Below the pieces are notes generated by a model. That model ran no database searches, had not been told where the DNA came from, and saw only the letters and a program-made list of their open reading frames with translations. Of a stretch of 45,637 nt of DNA, positions 8,630 to 17,114 are shown piece by piece. Source of the DNA: Bacteroidota bacterium (GTDB lineage Bacteria > Bacteroidota > Bacteroidia > Bacteroidales > GCA-2748055); assembly GCA_024244665.1 (NCBI GenBank), contig JAAEOI010000213.1, forward strand, positions 1 through 45,637. The letters are read 5' to 3'. Numbering within the stretch: position 1 is the stretch's first letter; the number at the start of each line of letters is the position of its first letter. The position numbers and the translations under genes are program-made.

Positions 8630-9658
8630 CCCTTTGCTTTCGAATACATTCCCGCTGTTCAGCAGGTCATCCATGTTTTTGATATCCGAAGTTGCTTTGG
8701 CATGCTGAACCTGGTTGAACAGGTCCGATTCAAAAACCGAGGAGTCCACGGCACGGATCACCCCCATGGCCACCGGGAACTCGGGCAGCTCCATACGCAC
8801 CAGCCGGTAGTGGTTGGTATCATCATAGTCTTGGGCATTGTGCACAATCAGGTCATCCTCGGTCACCCCGTCCTCCCCGATGGTCACCGCCTTCATCTTG
8901 TTGCAGTTCATCATCAGTCCACGGTTCCGCTCAGCCCCGAAAATCATAGGTTTGCCATGCTCCAAAAAGATCTGGTTATCTTTCCGCACATCCTTGCCGG
9001 TAATATCCTTATGTACCTGGTTGGCAAAGATCACACAGTTGAGCAGGATCTCTACCACGCTGGTCCCTTTATGCTCGGCTGCCGCCCTGAACACCTCCCG
9101 CATCATCCTGGGATCGCTGTCGACCGTCCTGGCAAAAAAGGTTCCCTGGGATCCCATGGCAAGTTCTCCCGGGTTGAACGCATTTTCAATGGTCCCCTCG
9201 GGTGAGGTTTTAGTCACACTCCCCTTGGGTGTGGTAGGCGAATACTGTCCTTTCGTGAGACCGTAAATCTTATTGTTAAACAGCAGGATATTCACATTGA
9301 TGTTCCTCCGCATGATGTGAATGAAGTGGTTCCCCCCAATAGCCATGGAGTCACCATCGCCGGTAACGATCCACACACTCAGGTTGGGATTGGCCGCCTT
9401 TACACCCGAGGCGATGGCATTGGCCCGTCCGTGCATACTATGGAACCCGTAGGTATTGATGTAATAGGGGAAACGGGATGAACACCCGATTCCGGATACA
9501 AACACCACTTTCTCTTTGGGTACGCCCGTTTCAGGCAGCACATTCATGATGGTTGACAACACAGCGTGACCGCCGCATCCGGCACACCATTTTACAGGTC
9601 CGTCCAGTTTAAAATCCTGTTTGTTTGCAATCCTTACAGGTTCGAATTTTGTCTCCAT
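8627..9658 (-). CDS. korB: 2-oxoacid:ferredoxin oxidoreductase, beta subunit
   Basis: The TPP-binding subunit of a CoA-dependent 2-oxoacid:ferredoxin oxidoreductase, probably 2-oxoglutarate-type. The 343-residue length fits KorB-like proteins. The TPP/Mg motif spans GDGDSMAIGG to LLFNN (about 100-129). Cys25, Cys28, Cys59 and Cys208 are placed to bind one [4Fe-4S] cluster. LTKGQYSPTT (134-143) is typical of the family. It starts 8 bp after korA stops, so the two are almost certainly cotranscribed and form the enzyme together. A cytoplasmic complex passing electrons to ferredoxin is known for the family. Whether 2-oxoglutarate or another 2-oxoacid is preferred cannot be read from the sequence. 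Confidence 0.93.
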   Translation of the reverse strand: METKFEPVRIANKQDFKLDGPVKWCAGCGGHAVLSTIMNVLPETGVPKEKVVFVSGIGCSSRFPYYINTYGFHSMHGRANAIASGVKAANPNLSVWIVTGDGDSMAIGGNHFIHIMRRNINVNILLFNNKIYGLTKGQYSPTTPKGSVTKTSPEGTIENAFNPGELAMGSQGTFFARTVDSDPRMMREVFRAAAEHKGTSVVEILLNCVIFANQVHKDITGKDVRKDNQIFLEHGKPMIFGAERNRGLMMNCNKMKAVTIGEDGVTEDDLIVHNAQDYDDTNHYRLVRMELPEFPVAMGVIRAVDSSVFESDLFNQVQHAKATSDIKNMDDLLNSGNVFESKG

Positions 9659-9666
9659 AGCTCCAG

Positions 9667-11514
9667 TTATATGGTTTCCAGCACTTTGTTAAACTTCACC
9701 TTCAATTCAGAAATAAACAGGGGCAATCCCTGCACTTTATTGTACTGCATGTACTCATACTGCGGAAATTTCGATCGCAGGTAGTTGGCAAACTGCCCCA
9801 GGTTAAGCTCACAGATCACAATCTTCTTAAATCCTGCCAGGACCTCTTCTGTGTTGGAAGGCAGCGGGTTAATGTAGTTAAACTGGGCAAGGGAGATACT
9901 CTTCCCCTCCTCCTTCATATCCCCCACTGCACTCACCAGGGCACCGTAAGTACCGCCCCAGCCAATCACCAGCAGGTCGCCACTATCTTCGCCAAATATC
10001 TCCTGTTTCGGAATAAATTCAGCAACCTTCTGCACCTTCGCTTCGCGTACCTCAACCATTATCTGGTGGTTCATGGGGTCGTGTGAAACCTCGCCGGTCA
10101 CATCCGCCTTTTCAAGACCCCCGATCCTGTGCCGCAGTCCCGGTTGTCCCGGTACCGCCCAGAGGCGGTTCAGCCTCTCAGTATCCCTGCGGTAGGGATC
10201 GTAATCCTCGGCGTTGTCAGCCACCAGTGGCGGCTTAATCTCCTCCATATCCTTCATGGCCGGGATTTGCCACAGCTCCGAGCCGTTGGCCAGGTATGAG
10301 TCAGTAAGCAGGATCACGGGGGTCATGTGCTCCAGCGCCAGCTTTGCAGATATGAACCCGAAATCGAAACAGCCTGCAGGTGTGGATGCAGCGATCACGA
10401 TACACGGTGATTCCCCGTTGCGGCCGTAAAGCGCCTGCATCAGGTCCGACTGCTCCGTCTTGGTAGGCAGTCCCGTCGATGGCCCGCCCCGCTGTACATT
10501 CACAATAACAAGCGGGAGTTCGGTGATCACGGCCAGACCGATTGCTTCGCCCTTCAAAGCCAGGCCAGGCCCCGATGTACTGGTGACCGCGAGTTTCCCG
10601 GCAAAAGAGGCCCCGATGGCAGAGCAGATCCCGGCAATCTCATCCTCAGCCTGGAAAGCGATAGCCCCCAAACTCTTATACTTTATAATTTCCTGCAGAA
10701 TCTCCGTGGCAGGGGTAATAGGGTAGGATCCAAGGAAGAGCTCCAATCCGGCCTTCTCGGCTCCGGCCATCAGCCCCCAGGCGGTGGCCTGGTTCCCGGT
10801 GATGTTCCTGAAGAGCCCCTTCTTCCCTTTCATGGGATTCACATGGAAAGTGGTGGAGAGTGCCTCGATAGTCTCAGCATAATTGTAACCCTCGTGAAGA
10901 ACCGCAATATTGGCCTTCACCAGTTCCGGCTTCTTCCTGAACTTATCCTTCAGAAAATCCTCGCCAATCTTGATATCCCTGTTGAAAAGCCAGTAGAGCA
11001 ACCCTGCCACAAACTGGTTCTTGGTCTTATCGGCAGTCTTGTTATCAAGCCCTTGTTGTACAGCCACGTTCCTGGAAAGCATAGTGATGGGAGCCTTCAC
11101 CACGTTATACCCCACCAGCGATTCATCGTGTAGCGGGTCCTCAACATATCCGGCTTTCTTATAGTGTTTGTTATCGAAATTGTCAATATCGATAATAATG
11201 GTGGCACCCTCCTTCACCCACTTCATGTTGGCCTTAAGGGCAGCCGGATTCATCGCAACCAGCACATCAGCCTGGTCGCCCGGTGTAGAGACCTCCTTAT
11301 GTCCGATGTGTACCTGGAAACCGGAGACTCCTGCAACGGTACCCTGTGGTGCCCTGATCTCTGACGGGTAATCGGGAAAAGTTGAAAGATCATTCCCAAT
11401 GAAAGCGGAAGTATCCGAAAACTGTGTGCCGGTAAGCTGCATCCCGTCCCCGGAATCGCCCGCAAACTTCACCACCACCTCGTCAAGCTCAATAACCCTG
11501 TGATTCTTTGCCAT
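9667..11514 (-). CDS. korA: 2-oxoacid:ferredoxin oxidoreductase, fused gamma/alpha subunit
   Basis: A 615-residue subunit with an N-terminal gamma domain (about 10-200, starting VVVKFAGDSGDGMQ) fused to the alpha pyrimidine-binding domain (YPITPATEI at 264-272). The C-terminal region holds the transketolase-C-like fold (LLVIGWGGTYGA). With KorB it oxidatively decarboxylates a 2-oxoacid to acyl-CoA and reduces ferredoxin; the reverse direction would allow reductive carboxylation. It is the first gene of the kor/PEP-binding cluster. Its upstream leader holds a hairpin followed by a T-run and -7-like elements (see separate entries). The ATG at 11514 is preferred because VIELDEVVVKFAG follows directly, as in family members. 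Confidence 0.93.
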   Translation of the reverse strand: MAKNHRVIELDEVVVKFAGDSGDGMQLTGTQFSDTSAFIGNDLSTFPDYPSEIRAPQGTVAGVSGFQVHIGHKEVSTPGDQADVLVAMNPAALKANMKWVKEGATIIIDIDNFDNKHYKKAGYVEDPLHDESLVGYNVVKAPITMLSRNVAVQQGLDNKTADKTKNQFVAGLLYWLFNRDIKIGEDFLKDKFRKKPELVKANIAVLHEGYNYAETIEALSTTFHVNPMKGKKGLFRNITGNQATAWGLMAGAEKAGLELFLGSYPITPATEILQEIIKYKSLGAIAFQAEDEIAGICSAIGASFAGKLAVTSTSGPGLALKGEAIGLAVITELPLVIVNVQRGGPSTGLPTKTEQSDLMQALYGRNGESPCIVIAASTPAGCFDFGFISAKLALEHMTPVILLTDSYLANGSELWQIPAMKDMEEIKPPLVADNAEDYDPYRRDTERLNRLWAVPGQPGLRHRIGGLEKADVTGEVSHDPMNHQIMVEVREAKVQKVAEFIPKQEIFGEDSGDLLVIGWGGTYGALVSAVGDMKEEGKSISLAQFNYINPLPSNTEEVLAGFKKIVICELNLGQFANYLRSKFPQYEYMQYNKVQGLPLFISELKVKFNKVLETI

Positions 11515-11585
11515 GGGTAGAATATGTTAGTAAGGTTAGTTTCGTAAGTATAGTTAACTCAAAAGGCGTCTCAATATTCAGGTAT

Positions 11586-11617
11586 AAAAAAACCGATCAT
11601 GAAAATCCCAATGATCG
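11586..11617 (-). terminator. Hairpin plus T-run upstream of korA (terminator or attenuator)
   Basis: A perfect 7-bp inverted repeat (CGATCAT at 11594-11600, ATGATCG at 11611-11617) with a 10-nt loop is followed on the minus strand, after one G, by seven T residues (11592-11586). On this strand it precedes korA by about 70 bp. It could stop read-through from the right or act as a leader attenuator if transcription starts at a box further right (11665 or 11791). Confidence 0.5.
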
Positions 11618-11657
11618 TTTTCAAAACGTCTATGCAAAAATCAATAATTTCCTTATT

Positions 11658-11665
11658 CAAAGTTA
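11658..11665 (-). promoter_or_regulatory. Candidate -7 box for kor operon
   Basis: TAACTTTG on the minus strand matches the Bacteroidota TAnnTTTG element about 145 bp upstream of korA. No TTTG at the usual 19-20 bp spacing is visible, so support is weak. If real, the hairpin at 11617-11594 lies in the transcribed leader. Confidence 0.3.
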
Positions 11666-11857
11666 GGTATTTTCAATATCGCCCCTCCTTCCCTCCAAAC
11701 AATTTTCCCATATTTTTTAACATTCGTAATCATAAAAAAATATGCTTTAAAATTATCACGCCCCTCAACCATATTTATCTATGCAAAGATATAAATGTTT
11801 AGAGCAAAATATAAGGTTTCAATTCCGGAATATGAAGCTAACTTTAAAACAAAAACA

Positions 11858-12370
11858 ATGGCGCTCATAAAATCTGTTCGCGGATGCGATCCTGTGTTTG
11901 GAGAAAACTGCTACCTGGCTGATAATGCGACCATTATAGGCGATGTGGTGATGGGCGATGACTGCTCCATCTGGTTCGGGGCCGTACTCCGCGGCGATGT
12001 GAACTCCATCCGACTGGGCAACCGGGTGAACATCCAGGACAACAGCACAATTCACACCACCTTTGAAGAGTCGGTCGCCGAAATAGGCGATGATGTAACG
12101 GTAGGTCACAACGTGGTAATCCATGGTGCCAGAATCGAAGCCAACGTCCTCATTGGAATGGGCTCTGTCATCCTCGACCATGCAGTGGTTCGCTCCAACA
12201 CCATCGTAGCAGCCGGATCCGTAGTACGCGGCAAAGCAATCCTGGAACCCAACAGCCTCTACGCAGGCACCCCGGCCAAACGCATCAAGGCTATTGAACC
12301 CGAACAGTTCGAGAACATGGTCAAACGCATCGCAAAAGATTACATGATGTATGCCAGCTGGTATAAGTAG
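11858..12370 (+). CDS. Gamma-class carbonic anhydrase family protein
   Basis: A 170-residue left-handed beta-helix protein of hexapeptide repeats ([IV]GDxVxxGxN type). Conserved landmarks include FGAVLRGDVNSIRLGNRVNIQDNSTIHTT split by the family's QDN motif, GHNVVIHGA with two His, and a C-terminal helix. Three His in the IHTT, VGHN and IHGA motifs match the metal-ligand positions of gamma carbonic anhydrases and YrdA/PaaY-like proteins. The likely role is CO2/bicarbonate interconversion, although many members have low or no activity. ATG 11858 (MALIKSV) is preferred over ATG 11795 because the extra 21 residues are not family-like. The gene stands alone on the plus strand. A functional link to CO2-handling KorAB is possible but inferred only from proximity. 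Confidence 0.88.
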   Translation: MALIKSVRGCDPVFGENCYLADNATIIGDVVMGDDCSIWFGAVLRGDVNSIRLGNRVNIQDNSTIHTTFEESVAEIGDDVTVGHNVVIHGARIEANVLIGMGSVILDHAVVRSNTIVAAGSVVRGKAILEPNSLYAGTPAKRIKAIEPEQFENMVKRIAKDYMMYASWYK

Positions 12371-12417
12371 CCAGCAAGTGGGCAAGGGGTACATGCTTAT
12401 GGAAAAGGATTAGGAGA

Positions 12418-13269
12418 TTAGGTCCAGATATTCCGCTTCTCCAGGCTGATCTTTTCGTTGAAAAAGATGTTTGCGATCACCTCGAAGTAGGGGGTGTGAT
12501 CGGAGACAAAGAATTGGTTTTCCCCGGCGGGACCGGTATTGAGCAGGTTGTTTTCCTGGAGATAGCCCTGAACGGCCTGGGCAACAATTTTCGCCGTATC
12601 CAGCACATTCACATCGAAATCGAAGAAGCGGCTGATCTGGTTCCTTATGATGGGATAGTGGGTACATCCCAGGATCAGTGAATCGATCCCGACAAGTTCT
12701 TTACGGGAAAGGTAGGAGCGGATAATGGCATTGGAGATATCATCAAATACAAAACCCTCCTCGATCATGGGTACAAACAGCGGCGTGGCCAGCGAGTTTA
12801 CCTGGATTTTACACATGCGGGTTCCGGCCTTTGCAATGGAAGCCGCCCTCTCCATGATCTTTTTCTCATAGGTGCCCGAATCGATGGTGGCCTTGGTGCC
12901 AATAATCCCAATATTCTGCGAACCTTCAGGGGCACCGTAGTTCCTGGTGCTGACAAACTCCACCACGGGATCGATCACATTCATCACCACGGCCTTTGAT
13001 CCCACATGTGCCTTTACCTCCTCGAATGCGTTGGCCGAGGCACTGTTGCAGGCAATCAGGATCACCTTGCACTTCTGCTTCAGCATGAAATTTGTAATGC
13101 CCAGGGAGTAGTTCAGGATGGTCTCTTTAGACTTGTCCCCATAGGGAAGATGGGCAGTATCTCCGAAGTATACCAGCTTCTCGGAAGGCAGTATGGTATG
13201 CAAGGCATGGGCCACTGTCAACCCACCCACTCCTGAATCAAATAAGCCTATCGGACTGCTCTTTCCCAT
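12418..13269 (-). CDS. murI: Glutamate racemase
   Basis: Makes D-glutamate for peptidoglycan from L-glutamate. The 283-residue product has the paired catalytic cysteines, C74 in LIACNSASAN and C202 in LGCTHYP, and D11 in FDSGVGG at the N-terminus, with FGDTAHLPYG near residues 35-44. Length is normal. It is the last gene of the minus-strand envelope run, separated from ompH by a rho-independent terminator and a heptamer array, so it probably has its own promoter. No clear TAnnTTTG box was found in the 25 bp between the terminator and the start. Cytoplasmic. Confidence 0.95.
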   Translation of the reverse strand: MGKSSPIGLFDSGVGGLTVAHALHTILPSEKLVYFGDTAHLPYGDKSKETILNYSLGITNFMLKQKCKVILIACNSASANAFEEVKAHVGSKAVVMNVIDPVVEFVSTRNYGAPEGSQNIGIIGTKATIDSGTYEKKIMERAASIAKAGTRMCKIQVNSLATPLFVPMIEEGFVFDDISNAIIRSYLSRKELVGIDSLILGCTHYPIIRNQISRFFDFDVNVLDTAKIVAQAVQGYLQENNLLNTGPAGENQFFVSDHTPYFEVIANIFFNEKISLEKRNIWT

Positions 13270-13293
13270 GTTTTGAATTTGAAATGAAATTAC

Positions 13294-13325
13294 AAAAAAA
13301 ATGCGAGGCCCTTTCGAACCTCACA
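13294..13325 (-). terminator. Rho-independent terminator after ompH
   Basis: On the minus strand TGTGAGG (13325-13319) pairs with CCTCGCA (13308-13302) around a 10-nt loop, with one G-U pair, and is followed directly by eight T residues (13301-13294). It lies about 90 bp after the ompH stop and just ahead of murI, so it should end transcripts of the bamA/ompH cluster. Confidence 0.75.
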
Positions 13326-13338
13326 TCTCTATTTTTTA

Positions 13339-13415
13339 ACTGTGCACTGAGTACTGAGTACTGTCCCCTGAGCACTGAGTACTGAGTACTGAGCACTGTC
13401 CCCTGAGTACTGAAT
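13339..13415. repeat. Heptamer tandem array (ACTGAGT family), 11 units
   Basis: Eleven consecutive 7-bp units: ACTGTGC, ACTGAGT twice, ACTGTCC, CCTGAGC, ACTGAGT twice, ACTGAGC, ACTGTCC, CCTGAGT, ACTGAAT. The array ends on the first base of the ompH stop codon. The same heptamer in opposite orientation occurs at 21140-21230. It resembles in form the short tandemly repeated heptamers known from cyanobacterial genomes; no function is evident. Confidence 0.9.
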
Positions 13416-13921
13416 TAAAGTCCCATTTTGGTCTTCACCAGAGGGAGCATATCAAGGCTCTCCTCTGAGGCATAGACCGGGTTGCCCTGGCTCATATCGA
13501 ATACGTAGAGGAGTCCGTGCTCCTTGGCTACCTCTTCAATGGCTTTGCGGGCCTTGTCCATCACAGGCTGGATCATTACCATCTGCTGCTGCTGCAGGTC
13601 CTGCTGGGCAGTCTGGGCAAAGTTCTGAAGGCGTGCCTGCATTTCCTGGATCTCGGAGGCTTTGGCCTCCTTGATCAACTGGCTCATGGTTGCTTCGGTC
13701 TGTTGGAACTCTTCGATTTTCTTATTGATCTCCACCTGGATCCGTTCGATCTCAAGTTCATATGTCTTATTCAACTCCTGTAATTTAACCTGTGCGGAGT
13801 CATACTCGGGCATATCCTGGAGTAACAACTCGGCGGTGATATGACCAAATTTCTGAGCGTTTACAGCAAAAGCCATAAAGAGAACGGCAATTGCCAGGGT
13901 GATTCGTTTCATCGTCTTCAT
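13415..13921 (-). CDS. OmpH/Skp-family periplasmic chaperone, copy 2
   Basis: A 168-residue Skp/OmpH-like protein. It has a signal peptide (residues 1-22, ending AFAVNAQ), a short beta segment (KFGHITAELLLQDMPEYDSAQ), then a long charged and Gln-rich helical region (about 45-125) forming the tentacle-like coiled coil, and a C-terminal beta segment (LLYVFDMSQGNPVYAS). It should hold unfolded outer-membrane proteins in the periplasm and deliver them to BamA, encoded two genes upstream. A TACATTTG box 50 bp upstream suggests it can be transcribed alone as well as from the bamA cluster. It is clearly paralogous to the preceding gene. Confidence 0.9.
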   Translation of the reverse strand: MKTMKRITLAIAVLFMAFAVNAQKFGHITAELLLQDMPEYDSAQVKLQELNKTYELEIERIQVEINKKIEEFQQTEATMSQLIKEAKASEIQEMQARLQNFAQTAQQDLQQQQMVMIQPVMDKARKAIEEVAKEHGLLYVFDMSQGNPVYASEESLDMLPLVKTKMGL

Positions 13922-13971
13922 TTTTTTTATTCGTATGTGTATATAACTGATTGCTTGCTATAAAGAGCGTA

Positions 13972-13979
13972 CAAATGTA
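13972..13979 (-). promoter_or_regulatory. Candidate -7 box (TACATTTG) for ompH copy 2
   Basis: Minus-strand TACATTTG (13979-13972) matches TAnnTTTG and lies between the preceding ompH stop (13985) and the start at 13921, giving a leader of about 45 nt. No clear -33 TTTG is visible in the upstream coding end. Confidence 0.45.
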
Positions 13980-13984
13980 AGATT

Positions 13985-14500
13985 TTAATTCTTATAACCT
14001 AACTTTTTAAGTACTTCGTCGCTCAAATCATAACGCGGATTTGAGTAGAGAATTGAGGCCCCCGATGCGGTATCAAAAATGACTGCATAACTGCCTTCAG
14101 CCGAAAGCTCCTTTACCGCTTTATAGATGGCATCCTGAATGGGCTTGATCAGCTCCATTCGTTTCGTGGAGAGGCTGCCGTCCGGACCAAAATACTTACT
14201 CTGAAGCTCCTTAACCTGGCGCTCCTTGTTCATAATCTCCTCTTCGCGCTGCTTTCTCATCTCGTCGGTAAGCAGAACACGCTCACTCTGGTAGGTCTTA
14301 TACATCTTCTCGATTGCCTCGTACTCTACCGCAACTTCAGCCTCCCAATCCTCCGAAACCTTATCCAACTCCTTCTGAGCGGCATTGTAGGATGGGATGT
14401 TCTTAAGAACATAATCGGTGTCGACGAAAGCGAATTTCTGGGCCATGGTAATACCTGCAAACAGGAAAAGAGCCAGGGCAATGGATATGATCTTTTTCAT
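13985..14500 (-). CDS. OmpH/Skp-family periplasmic chaperone, copy 1
   Basis: A 171-residue Skp/OmpH-like protein. The start at 14500 is chosen because it begins directly with a signal peptide (MKKIISIALALFLFAGITMAQ); an in-frame ATG at 14545 would add 15 residues before it. After the signal are KFAFVDTDYVLKNIPSYNAAQ, a long charged helical coiled coil (about 40-115) and SYAVIFDTASGASILYSNP near the C-terminus. It probably escorts nascent outer-membrane proteins across the periplasm. It sits 68 bp after bamA and 63 bp before its paralogue, the usual Bacteroidota arrangement. Confidence 0.9.
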   Translation of the reverse strand: MKKIISIALALFLFAGITMAQKFAFVDTDYVLKNIPSYNAAQKELDKVSEDWEAEVAVEYEAIEKMYKTYQSERVLLTDEMRKQREEEIMNKERQVKELQSKYFGPDGSLSTKRMELIKPIQDAIYKAVKELSAEGSYAVIFDTASGASILYSNPRYDLSDEVLKKLGYKN

Positions 14501-14568
14501 GATGGTATGGTTTTCTGCGTTTATGGTCTTATTCAAATCAAACACTGTACCAAACTAAATATAGCTTT

Positions 14569-17106
14569 CTAGAATTGTTGTCCGATTGTGAAGTGAAAAT
14601 TCGATCCGCTGGGGGAATTGTGCCCCGGATAAGGGTCAAATCCCCATCCCCAGTCGATTCCCAGCAGTCCGAACATGGGCAGGAAGGCGCGGACACCCAC
14701 ACCTGCAGCACGTTTGGCAACAAATGGATTAAACTGATCGATGGAGTACCATGCGTTCCCTCCCTCCAGGAAGCCCAGCACGAAGATGGTGGCCGACGGA
14801 TTGAGGGAAACGGGGTAGCGAAGTTCCATAGTAAATTTGGTATAGACGTTACCAGACTTTTTCGAATAGCCTTTATCAGTGATCACAGTCGGGGTCAGCT
14901 TCCCGTTGGGATATCCCCGCTGGGCAATGGTCTCCCGTCCGTAGAGGTTGTAACCCGAAAGCCCGTCTCCACCCAGGTCAAAGCTCTCAAAGGGAGAGGG
15001 ACCGATGTCGTTGTTGTAGTGCCCCAGGTAACCGTAATGCATCCGGGCCATCAGCACCAGGTCTCCCACCAGGGCATAGTACCAGTCGGCCTTGAACATC
15101 CAGCGGTGGTACTCCACCCACTTGTACTTATCCTCATCCAGCGCACCTGCATAGTCCATTCCCGGATTGAACAGAGAGTAGGGCGGTGTAATCTGCAGGC
15201 TCAGGCTGATATTGGATCCACCCCGCGGGTAGATGATCTGGGTCTGTGAGTTTCTTCCGATGGTGGTGGTAAAGCTGAAATTGTTGAACTCTCCATTCTC
15301 TGCAAGGAATCCGGAGTAGTCCTTCATCCTGTAGCGCTGGTATGAAAAGCCATTGTACAGGGTAAAGAAGTCATCCGGCCAGCTCAGCCTGCGGCCCAGT
15401 CCAAGCGATGCCCCGGTTACCTTCATATACTGATCGGGTACATCACCCGGATTCCAGTAAGAGTACATGTTCTGGTTCATCTTGGAGTGGTAGACCGATA
15501 CTGAAAGTGAGTTTGGTTTCTTCCCGCCAAACCAGGGCTCCACGAAGGAGAAGTTGTAGGACTGGTAAAATTTACCATTGGTCTGTGCCCTCACCGAGAG
15601 GGTCTGGCCGTAACCCGATGGAACAGGCCTCCACGCCTTGGGGTCAAACACCCGACCAATGGCAAAGTTGGAGAAACGGATCCCGATGGTTCCCACCAGC
15701 ATCCCCGCACCATAACCACCCGATACCTCCAGCTGGTCAGTGGCACGTTCGGTCAGTTTGTATTCGATATCCACACTCCCGTCCGACTGGTTCGGAATGG
15801 GATTGGGTTCGATCTGCTCCGGGTCAAAATGGCCCAGGTTGGCCAGTTCCCGTACCGTACGGATTAACTCACTCTTGCTGAACTTATCCCCGGGCAGGGT
15901 GCGCAGCTCACGCCTCACAACGTGTTCACTTGTTCGGCTGTTCCCACTGATAATCACCCTGTTGATGGTGGCAATTTCACCTTCGTAGATACGCATTTCA
16001 AAATCGATGGTATCGTCCTCTACGCTCACCTCAACCGGGGTCAGAGAGAAGAAAAGGTAACCGTGGTCAAGATATACAGCATTTACGGCATCCTCATCGA
16101 TGAAAATCCTGTCATCAAGCACCTTCTGGTCGAAGATATCTCCCTTCTCAATGCCCAGTACCAAATTAAGGTATTCGGAGGGGTACTTGGTGTTCCCGAT
16201 CCAATCCACATCCCCGAAGTAGTACTTGTTCCCCTCTTCGATATTGATATAGAGATCGAGCCGGTTATCCTTTTCGGAGTTTCTCACCACCGAATCGGAG
16301 AGTACTTTTGCATCCCGGTAACCGTTCTGGTTGTATAAAGCGACCAGGTTTTTCTTATCATCCTTGAAGGTCTCGGATACCAGCTTGGAGGCTTTGAAAA
16401 TATTGATGTTCACCTTCTTGGTATCCTTCATCTTCCTGCGCAGCAAAGACTCCTTGAAGGCCGAAACCCCGTTGAAATAGATCTCGTTGATCTTCACCCG
16501 GCCCATCTTGTCAACGATCACCTCCATCTGAACCATGTTCACCCTCAGGGTATCGTCCTTGAGGTTGATGTTCACTTCCGTATTCAGGAAACCCTTCTCG
16601 ATGAAGTGATCACGGATAATCCTTTTGGTGTTGTCCATGATATCGGCCGTCACCTGCTGACCGTTCCTCAGGTTGATCTTCTCCATCACATCCTGGGTTT
16701 CGGATTTACCGATCCCCACAATGTTGAGGCGTGACATTCGCGATTGTTCCGTGAGATAGATATCGATCCAGACACTGTCGTTGCGGATTTGGGTTGCGGT
16801 GATCCTGGCATCGGCAAAGAGGCCCTGGCTCCAGAACTTCTTCAGGATATTGGTCACCTCATCGCCCGGAAGCTTAACGGTGTTCCCCGGCTTCAGACCC
16901 GAAAGGCTGATCAGCACCTCTTTCTGGATATATTCGATGCCACTTACCGTAACGTCGGCTATGACATACTCTGTGACATTATCGTAGTCCATCACCTCAA
17001 GGGCACTGTAATCAATAGTATCCTGAGTCTGGTCCGATGTTTCCTGCGCAGTCAGACCTGCTGAGGCGATCAGGAGCAAAATAAAAAGTAAAGTCCGTTG
17101 TATCAT
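14569..17106 (-). CDS. bamA: Outer-membrane protein assembly factor BamA (Omp85 family)
   Basis: An 845-residue outer-membrane protein that inserts beta-barrel proteins. It has a signal peptide (residues 1-20, ending GLTAQ), then about five POTRA domains (about 45-430; for example VADVTVSGIEYIQKE, VKINEIYFNGVSAF, INRVIISGNSRTSEHVVRREL). A C-terminal Omp85 barrel (about 470-845) contains the conserved RGY motif (QRGYPNG) and ends in an aromatic strand (FHFTIGQQF). It lies 8 bp after uppS and upstream of two Skp-like chaperone genes, so the envelope-biogenesis partners are cotranscribed. Length is normal for the phylum. Confidence 0.95.
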   Translation of the reverse strand: MIQRTLLFILLLIASAGLTAQETSDQTQDTIDYSALEVMDYDNVTEYVIADVTVSGIEYIQKEVLISLSGLKPGNTVKLPGDEVTNILKKFWSQGLFADARITATQIRNDSVWIDIYLTEQSRMSRLNIVGIGKSETQDVMEKINLRNGQQVTADIMDNTKRIIRDHFIEKGFLNTEVNINLKDDTLRVNMVQMEVIVDKMGRVKINEIYFNGVSAFKESLLRRKMKDTKKVNINIFKASKLVSETFKDDKKNLVALYNQNGYRDAKVLSDSVVRNSEKDNRLDLYINIEEGNKYYFGDVDWIGNTKYPSEYLNLVLGIEKGDIFDQKVLDDRIFIDEDAVNAVYLDHGYLFFSLTPVEVSVEDDTIDFEMRIYEGEIATINRVIISGNSRTSEHVVRRELRTLPGDKFSKSELIRTVRELANLGHFDPEQIEPNPIPNQSDGSVDIEYKLTERATDQLEVSGGYGAGMLVGTIGIRFSNFAIGRVFDPKAWRPVPSGYGQTLSVRAQTNGKFYQSYNFSFVEPWFGGKKPNSLSVSVYHSKMNQNMYSYWNPGDVPDQYMKVTGASLGLGRRLSWPDDFFTLYNGFSYQRYRMKDYSGFLAENGEFNNFSFTTTIGRNSQTQIIYPRGGSNISLSLQITPPYSLFNPGMDYAGALDEDKYKWVEYHRWMFKADWYYALVGDLVLMARMHYGYLGHYNNDIGPSPFESFDLGGDGLSGYNLYGRETIAQRGYPNGKLTPTVITDKGYSKKSGNVYTKFTMELRYPVSLNPSATIFVLGFLEGGNAWYSIDQFNPFVAKRAAGVGVRAFLPMFGLLGIDWGWGFDPYPGHNSPSGSNFHFTIGQQF

Positions 17107-17114
17107 TCCCGCAT

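Larger units (their letters stand above)
11515..11857. other. AT-rich divergent intergenic region between korA and the carbonic anhydrase gene
   Basis: These 343 bp separate two divergent genes. They hold a short repeat-family motif (GTTAGTAAGGTTAGT at 11526-11540), a hairpin with adjoining A/T run (11586-11617), a minus-strand -7-like box TAACTTTG (11665-11658) and another, TATCTTTG (11791-11784). No convincing coding sequence is seen. An in-frame upstream ATG at 11795 exists for the carbonic anhydrase but is not preferred. Confidence 0.6.

Noticed and set aside
11819..12394. Antisense open frame of the same length as the carbonic anhydrase reading
   Set aside because: The plus strand carries hexapeptide-repeat and His motifs; the minus reading has none.
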